Source: Candidatus Nitrosopelagicus sp. (lineage in GTDB: Archaea > Thermoproteota > Nitrososphaeria > Nitrososphaerales > Nitrosopumilaceae). Taken from it: a stretch of 8,116 bases of DNA. The translations under genes were made by a program, and so were the position numbers. The DNA lies in contig JABHJJ010000048.1 in the NCBI GenBank assembly GCA_018691945.1, forward strand, positions 1-8,116, given 5' to 3'. Below the pieces are notes generated by a model. It was not told the DNA's origin. It saw only the letters and a program-made list of their open reading frames with translations, and searched no databases. This document shows positions 4,446 to 8,116 of the stretch, piece after piece. Position 1 is the first letter of the stretch. Every line of letters begins with the position of its first letter.

Positions 4446-6206
4446 CTAAATTCCAAAAATTATTTTCTTGATAAATCCGATATCTTCTGCTTCTTGACCA
4501 ATTTTTCTATCAATAATTTTGAGCATATCGTTTCCATACACTTGATTTGAAAAGAAGTTATGGGCAGTGTTTGATTCTTCAATCTTTGTTTCTACAGCTG
4601 AATCTTCAAGGAACTTTGTGACTACTTTGTCAGCTACATGTAAAATCTTTTCACATAATCTAAAATTCTTCATTATTTTCTCCAATTCTGTAATATCACT
4701 TTTGAAATCATCATGTTTTGCTAGAATATTTTTATGAATGATTCTTGCTGTAACTGCAACAAATAGACTTTGAGCATATCTCTTGTTTTTATTTTGAGTA
4801 CTTTTTCTGTCATATCCTAATTGATTCTTAGCAAATTCTCGAATTAAATGTGGGAAGAGGAAATATCTATAATCGCATTCTAATTCATCATCAAAGACAT
4901 TCTCATATTTTGCTCCGTTTGGAAGATATTTTGCAATTCCTCCGTATACTTCATTTGGTTTTTGAACAAAATATGATACAAATGATGCAATAGCTGAATC
5001 ATCCTTTATTCTACATCTGTCTTTTGTATCTGGCAAATACTTGTTATACATCTCATTTCCTTGAAACTTTGCCTTTTCAGCTACAGAAAGATTAAGCCAC
5101 AAACCTTGCTGATGTTCAAAACAATAATCAAGTCTTGTTGCTAACATATGATGAATTGATACAAAGTAATCTTGTAAAGACACATAATCTTTACCCTTAA
5201 CAGCATTCTGTGAATTTCTATATTTTGTAATTTTTCTTTGATGTTCCTCATCTTTTGTTTTAATTACAGTGACCAATACCTCAGCATCAACATTATTTGC
5301 CTTTTTTTTCTTATCTAGAATACTCTTTGATGTTTGTGCTCCGTTAACAATCTGGGCACCTTTTAGGTATAGTTCGTTATTTTTAATTGAAACATCGTCT
5401 ACTGTTATAGTAATTCCGTTATTCCATTCAAAGAAATTATGTGGATCTTCTTCTAGTGTGCTTGATATTTTTTTATTAATAGATCCTTTTCCACCTAAAT
5501 GTTTTCTTATATTTGATTCAAAAATGTAATGTTCATTTTTCTCTACCAATTCTGCTAAATCAAAAGCAGAAACTACACAAACTTTACAATTTTTATGTTC
5601 AAGTGGCTGTTTGAGAATTCTTAAACTTGCATTTTGACCCCTAGCAGGTTTCTTGATTCGTTCCCATAATGTCTGGTATACTTGCTGTTTTCCCATAACT
5701 CTGACTTTATCATTTTGATAATCATCTACACACTGGTCAGTTATGTAGACCAAATCTATCTTCATTTTCTTATCATTAAGAATTTTCCAGAGATATTGTA
5801 ATTCATCTCTCTTTAGTTTGGATTGTTCTTTTTCTTTTAATCGTGATACATCTTGAACAAACTGGTCGATTGCACCTATAGAATGAGCAGAGCCATACTT
5901 TGATTGGAATAATCTAATTCTCTTTTCATCAGAATCTATTAGATACGCATCTATCCCTTCATCATACCCTCCATCAATTATTGCATTTTCTGCAATGTCT
6001 TGTAAAACCTCTTCAACGTTAATCAAATGCCATAATAGATAATCGCGACCTTTCTCAACTGTGGTGTTGGAGTCTCTCATGAACTCGCTAATGCTTACAT
6101 CAACTGAATGTGTGGCAAACCCTTCTAATGGTGCACTAGAAAATTTTGAAAGAATATCGCGTCCTTGTTCACTATATTCTAAGAGATTTGTTCCTTTAGG
6201 TGGCAT
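4446..6206 (-). CDS. AIPR-family abortive-infection (phage defence) protein with Mrr-like nuclease motifs
   Basis: The 586-aa protein has the family signature FEWNNGITITVDD (about 259-271) followed by LKGAQIVNGAQTSKS (281-295), the NNGIT...IVNGxQT pair that defines AIPR proteins. Its N-terminal third carries GGYDEGIDAYLID (79-91) and IRLFQSKYG (97-105), which resemble the D...QxK active site of Mrr-like PD-(D/E)xK nucleases: D86 and Q101-x-K103, with D82/E83 nearby. The family is linked to abortive infection of phage-attacked cells; cleavage of nucleic acid is an inference from the motifs. No membrane segment is seen, so it is cytoplasmic. Length is normal for the family and no frameshift is visible. 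There is no companion defence gene next to it; the neighbours are a hairpin RNA candidate downstream and a divergent cupredoxin upstream. No strong TATA box is seen before the ATG. Confidence 0.88.
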   Translation of the reverse strand: MPPKGTNLLEYSEQGRDILSKFSSAPLEGFATHSVDVSISEFMRDSNTTVEKGRDYLLWHLINVEEVLQDIAENAIIDGGYDEGIDAYLIDSDEKRIRLFQSKYGSAHSIGAIDQFVQDVSRLKEKEQSKLKRDELQYLWKILNDKKMKIDLVYITDQCVDDYQNDKVRVMGKQQVYQTLWERIKKPARGQNASLRILKQPLEHKNCKVCVVSAFDLAELVEKNEHYIFESNIRKHLGGKGSINKKISSTLEEDPHNFFEWNNGITITVDDVSIKNNELYLKGAQIVNGAQTSKSILDKKKKANNVDAEVLVTVIKTKDEEHQRKITKYRNSQNAVKGKDYVSLQDYFVSIHHMLATRLDYCFEHQQGLWLNLSVAEKAKFQGNEMYNKYLPDTKDRCRIKDDSAIASFVSYFVQKPNEVYGGIAKYLPNGAKYENVFDDELECDYRYFLFPHLIREFAKNQLGYDRKSTQNKNKRYAQSLFVAVTARIIHKNILAKHDDFKSDITELEKIMKNFRLCEKILHVADKVVTKFLEDSAVETKIEESNTAHNFFSNQVYGNDMLKIIDRKIGQEAEDIGFIKKIIFGI

Positions 6207-6271
6207 TTTTGTTATTTTGTTTTGCTTATCCTTAAGAAGAATAGGGTGATTACGAGATAACCTTACTAAGA

Positions 6272-6283
6272 AACATAAAGAAA
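6272..6283 (+). promoter_or_regulatory. Weak TATA-like element before the cupredoxin gene
   Basis: CATAAAGAAATA lies about 25 bp before the GTG at 6301. It is a modest match, supported mainly by position. Confidence 0.35.
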
Positions 6284-6300
6284 TACGAACAATTCAAAAT

Positions 6301-6717
6301 GTGAATAAGAAAATCGCTATTATTCCTATTGTAGTAATTATTGTCATAATTGGTGTAGTTTCACAAATGAATATTGAAGAAACTGAAACAGAAATTGTTG
6401 AAATTCAAATCGTTGAGGAAGAAGCTTTAATCACAATCCCTGTAAAAGCTGCAAGACCTGCATGTGGACCACATCCTGAATGTTATATCCCATCATATTA
6501 TGTCACAAAACTTAGCGAACCTGTTACATGGAAAAATGAAGACTCTGCATTTCACAGTGTAACTAGCGGTAGTTATGGAGATCCTAATGGAATGTTTGAT
6601 AGTGGACACCTAGACCCATATGAAATATTTTCATACAAATTTGATGGGATTGGAATGTATCCTTACTACTGCACTCTACATCCTTGGATGGCAGGACAGA
6701 TAAAAGTAGAAAGGTGA
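6301..6717 (+). CDS. Membrane-anchored cupredoxin (plastocyanin-like blue copper protein)
   Basis: The 138-aa product starts at a GTG. Residues 5-20 (IAIIPIVVIIVIIGVV) form an N-terminal membrane anchor, followed by an acidic spacer (EETETEIVEIQIVEEE). The cupredoxin domain (about 45-138) has all four type 1 copper ligands expected for plastocyanin-like proteins: H85 (SAFHSVTSG), C124, H127 and M130 (YYCTLHPWM). The pair C55/C61 (ACGPHPEC) could form a disulfide outside the membrane. Such proteins carry single electrons on the outer face of the membrane; ammonia-oxidising archaea have many and are thought to use them in place of c-type cytochromes. Which partner this one serves is unknown. 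The TGA stop (6715-6717) lies inside the acceptor stem of the convergent tRNA-Cys gene, an overlap of six bases. Confidence 0.93.
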   Translation: MNKKIAIIPIVVIIVIIGVVSQMNIEETETEIVEIQIVEEEALITIPVKAARPACGPHPECYIPSYYVTKLSEPVTWKNEDSAFHSVTSGSYGDPNGMFDSGHLDPYEIFSYKFDGIGMYPYYCTLHPWMAGQIKVER

Positions 6718-6783
6718 CGAAGGGAGTCGAACCCCTTTAGATAAGCTTTGCAGGCTCACGCATAACCGCTCTGCCACGTCACC
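6712..6783 (-). tRNA. tRNA-Cys (anticodon GCA)
   Basis: On the minus strand the acceptor GGTGACG pairs with CGTCACC (seven pairs). The D arm has GCA/TGC with a G13-A22 mismatch, as often in tRNA-Cys. The anticodon arm TGAGC/GCTTA encloses CTGCAAA, so the anticodon is GCA. The T arm is AGGGG/CCCTT with loop TTCGACT. The discriminator is U (6712), the Cys identity base. There is no intron and CCA is not encoded. The gene lies 39 bp after the histone stop on the same strand, with a weak TTTAAT (6814-6809) upstream that could be its own promoter. Its 3' end overlaps the cupredoxin stop. Confidence 0.95.
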
Positions 6784-6822
6784 GCAATTTAAAAAATGAA
6801 TATTTGCAATTAAACTCTTTAC

Positions 6823-7044
6823 CTAATTTTTCCCAGATGTTTTAGATGCTAATTTGACATCTTCTGCTTTGACTGTTTTCCTACCTGCATGTTTACTCAT
6901 GTCTACGGCATTTTTGGCAATCTCTGTCCCAATGTTTTCTAGTACTCTTCTTAGTTCATCTGCTGATTCATCGCTAACTCTTTCGGCTCCAGCCTTTTTC
7001 AAAATTCTGTACATCGCTGAAACTCCCAAATCAGATGTTTTCAT
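6823..7044 (-). CDS. Archaeal histone
   Basis: The 73-aa protein contains one full histone fold. An N-terminal helix region (LGVSAMYRILKKAGAERVS) is followed by the long central helix (DESADELRRVLENIGTEIAKNAVDMSKHAGR) and then KTVKAEDVKLASK, the canonical RKTVxxxDVxLA end of HMf-type histones. It binds and wraps DNA as dimers and larger assemblies, packing the chromosome. It has a short C-terminal tail (TSGKN) and a short N-terminal extension (MKTSD). A strong TATA box lies 26 bp before the ATG. The gene is divergent from the TatD-type hydrolase, with only 58 bp between the starts. Confidence 0.96.
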   Translation of the reverse strand: MKTSDLGVSAMYRILKKAGAERVSDESADELRRVLENIGTEIAKNAVDMSKHAGRKTVKAEDVKLASKTSGKN

Positions 7045-7065
7045 ACTATTATGAGTAAAATTGGC

Positions 7066-7080
7066 GATAAAATACTTTTA
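7066..7080. promoter_or_regulatory. Shared promoter region between histone and TatD-type genes
   Basis: The minus strand reads GTATTTTATC (7075-7066), centred 26 bp before the histone ATG. The plus strand reads GATAAAATAC followed by TTTTA, about 25 to 33 bp before the ATG at 7103. The two promoters overlap, so transcription complexes could compete. Confidence 0.5.
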
Positions 7081-7102
7081 GTGAAAAAATCTAACACATG
7101 AC

Positions 7103-7858
7103 ATGAGCTGGATTTATGATGCACACATTCATCTTTCAGATCCTGAATACAAATCCGATATTGATATGATTCTAAATTACATGGATTTGCTAAAAATCAA
7201 AGCATGTTGTGTTTCAATGGATATTGAAACTTCTAACGAAACTATGAATTTACATCAAAAATCAAAAAATGTTTTACCTTTTATCGGAATTCATCCTGAG
7301 ATGGCTCAAAAGGAATCTGAACCGGTCTATAATTTGATTGAAAAAAATAATAAAATAATAACTGGAATTGGTGAAATTGGATTGGATAGAACTTATATCG
7401 ATTCTGAGGAAGAATGGAATGTTCAAAAAGAAGTCTTCTCAAAACAACTATCTTTTGCAGAGAAATTTAACAAACCTATCTCAATTCACTCAAGAAAGAC
7501 ACTATCTGATATCTTTGAAATTTTACCATCTTACAAAATTCCTGGAATCTTACTACACTGGTTCGATGGTAATAAAGCTCAATTGAGAACTGCTATGGAT
7601 AATCAATATTTTGTATCCTATGGTCCTCTATTGTTATATGCAAATGATAAACAGGTCTTACTCACAAAAACAGATCCTTCTCAACTCTTAGTTGAGACTG
7701 ATGGCCCTGTGAGATTTTCACGTTGTTTTGAATACAAAACTACCGAAATCATGTTTGTATCAAGTGTGATTTTCTGTGCCTCAAAAATTCTTCACACATC
7801 ATATGAAAAATTACTTACACAAATTGAAGATAATTCGAAGAGATTCTTAGGAATATGA
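7103..7858 (+). CDS. TatD-family metal-dependent hydrolase/DNase
   Basis: The 251-aa length is typical of TatD proteins. All family metal ligands are visible: YDAHIHL (H8, H10), GIGEIGLD (E91), SIHSRKT (H129), LLHWFDG (H152) and LVETDGP (D200). The fold is a TIM barrel with two divalent metals. Family members act as 3'-5' exonucleases or endonucleases on DNA in repair and DNA breakdown, and related archaeal amidohydrolases of this family are less well defined, so the exact substrate is uncertain. Normally the last motif runs ETDxP(Y/F)L; here it is ETDGPVRF, a deviation common in archaeal sequences as far as I recall. The chosen ATG places the HxH motif at its usual position near residue 8. 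S17e follows on the same strand after 37 bp. Confidence 0.9.
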   Translation: MSWIYDAHIHLSDPEYKSDIDMILNYMDLLKIKACCVSMDIETSNETMNLHQKSKNVLPFIGIHPEMAQKESEPVYNLIEKNNKIITGIGEIGLDRTYIDSEEEWNVQKEVFSKQLSFAEKFNKPISIHSRKTLSDIFEILPSYKIPGILLHWFDGNKAQLRTAMDNQYFVSYGPLLLYANDKQVLLTKTDPSQLLVETDGPVRFSRCFEYKTTEIMFVSSVIFCASKILHTSYEKLLTQIEDNSKRFLGI

Positions 7859-7865
7859 TGGTACA

Positions 7866-7874
7866 TATATAAAA
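7866..7874 (+). promoter_or_regulatory. TATA box of the S17e gene
   Basis: TATATAAAA is centred 26 bp before the GTG at 7896. It is a strong match and indicates independent, leaderless transcription of S17e despite its closeness to the upstream gene. Confidence 0.65.
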
Positions 7875-7895
7875 AACCAAAAAACCAAACTGCTA

Positions 7896-8116
7896 GTGGA
7901 TAGAATAAAACGACTTTCAAATGAAGTTCTGAATGAATATTCTGAACGTTTCGGAACTGATTTTTCAACCAACAAACAAACACTCAATGAAATTTCAATT
8001 ATTCGTTCTAAAGGTCTAAAAAATGAGATTGCTGGATATATCACAAAAATGCTTCAAAGACAAGCTAAATTTGAAGAAAGAAAACAAATGTTGATTGATA
8101 ATGAAAAGAAGTCACA
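7896..8116 (+). CDS. rps17e: Small ribosomal subunit protein eS17 (S17e), cut by window end
   Basis: From a GTG start the frame reads MDRIKRLSNEVLNEYSERFG, then TDFSTNKQTLNEISIIRSKGLKNEIAGYITKML. This matches S17e through its conserved core: the D-F-xTNK segment, the EI-xIIxSKxLxNxIAGY segment and the helix that follows. S17e is a component of the 30S subunit found in archaea and eukaryotes but not bacteria. 73 codons are present and the gene runs past the window edge. The sequence after the core (QRQAKFEERKQMLIDNEKKS) is a charged extension; archaeal S17e proteins are often only 60 to 70 aa, so this version is longer than usual, which I recall for thaumarchaeal copies. The TATA box supports the GTG. 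Confidence 0.92.
   Translation, partial: MDRIKRLSNEVLNEYSERFGTDFSTNKQTLNEISIIRSKGLKNEIAGYITKMLQRQAKFEERKQMLIDNEKKS

Noticed and set aside
5269..6249. Plus-strand ORFs across the AIPR gene and its start
   Set aside because: They are antisense to a gene with a clear family signature and have no features of their own.
6854..7054. Plus-strand 66-aa ORF over the histone gene
   Set aside because: It is antisense to an unmistakable histone fold.
7792..8044. Minus-strand ORFs across the end of the TatD gene and S17e
   Set aside because: They run antisense to two recognised genes; the TATA box and S17e homology fix the plus strand.

Overview
The window looks like a piece of an AT-rich archaeal genome, most likely an ammonia-oxidising Nitrososphaeria (Thaumarchaeota) of the Nitrosopumilus type. 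This rests on several signs: an archaeal histone, ribosomal protein S17e (archaea and eukaryotes only), tRNAs without an encoded CCA, TATA boxes about 25 bp upstream of ATG/GTG codons (leaderless transcription), a membrane-anchored blue-copper protein, and a CxCGHxxxxH cysteine/histidine motif that I recall as common in this group. The genus is inference from gene content, not from an alignment.

Layout. At 1-619 (minus) is the N-terminal part of a phosphoglucomutase/phosphomannomutase-family enzyme. It is divergent from tRNA-Thr(CGU) at 670-743, and the two share a palindromic TATA box. From 745 to 2553 (minus) lies a large exported or membrane-anchored pentapeptide-repeat protein with two long solenoids. 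Next come a possible 26-aa ORF (2591-2671), a divergent pair of small two-helix membrane proteins (2740-2925 minus, 2968-3186 plus), a winged-helix regulator (3189-3467 minus), a cysteine/histidine-motif protein (3549-4130 plus) and a 55-aa zinc-ribbon-like protein (4127-4294 minus). The gap 4295-4445 holds a 22-position imperfect stem whose G.U pairs point to a plus-strand RNA. An AIPR-family (abortive phage infection) protein with nuclease-like motifs fills 4446-6206 (minus). A cupredoxin (6301-6717 plus) runs into the 3' end of tRNA-Cys(GCA) (6712-6783 minus). The right end looks like core genome: histone (minus), a TatD-type metal-dependent hydrolase (plus) and S17e (plus, cut by the window end).

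How it fits together. The flanks (sugar mutase, histone, TatD, S17e) are housekeeping genes. The stretch between the two tRNAs looks like accessory DNA: a lone defence gene, a repeat-built surface protein, small membrane proteins and regulators or zinc proteins of unknown role. Almost every gene appears to have its own promoter, and the compact convergent ends leave little or no intergenic room for termination. I do not see a clearly new multi-gene system. The best candidates for something undescribed are the hairpin RNA at 4376-4433 beside the AIPR gene and the 92-pentapeptide two-solenoid surface protein.
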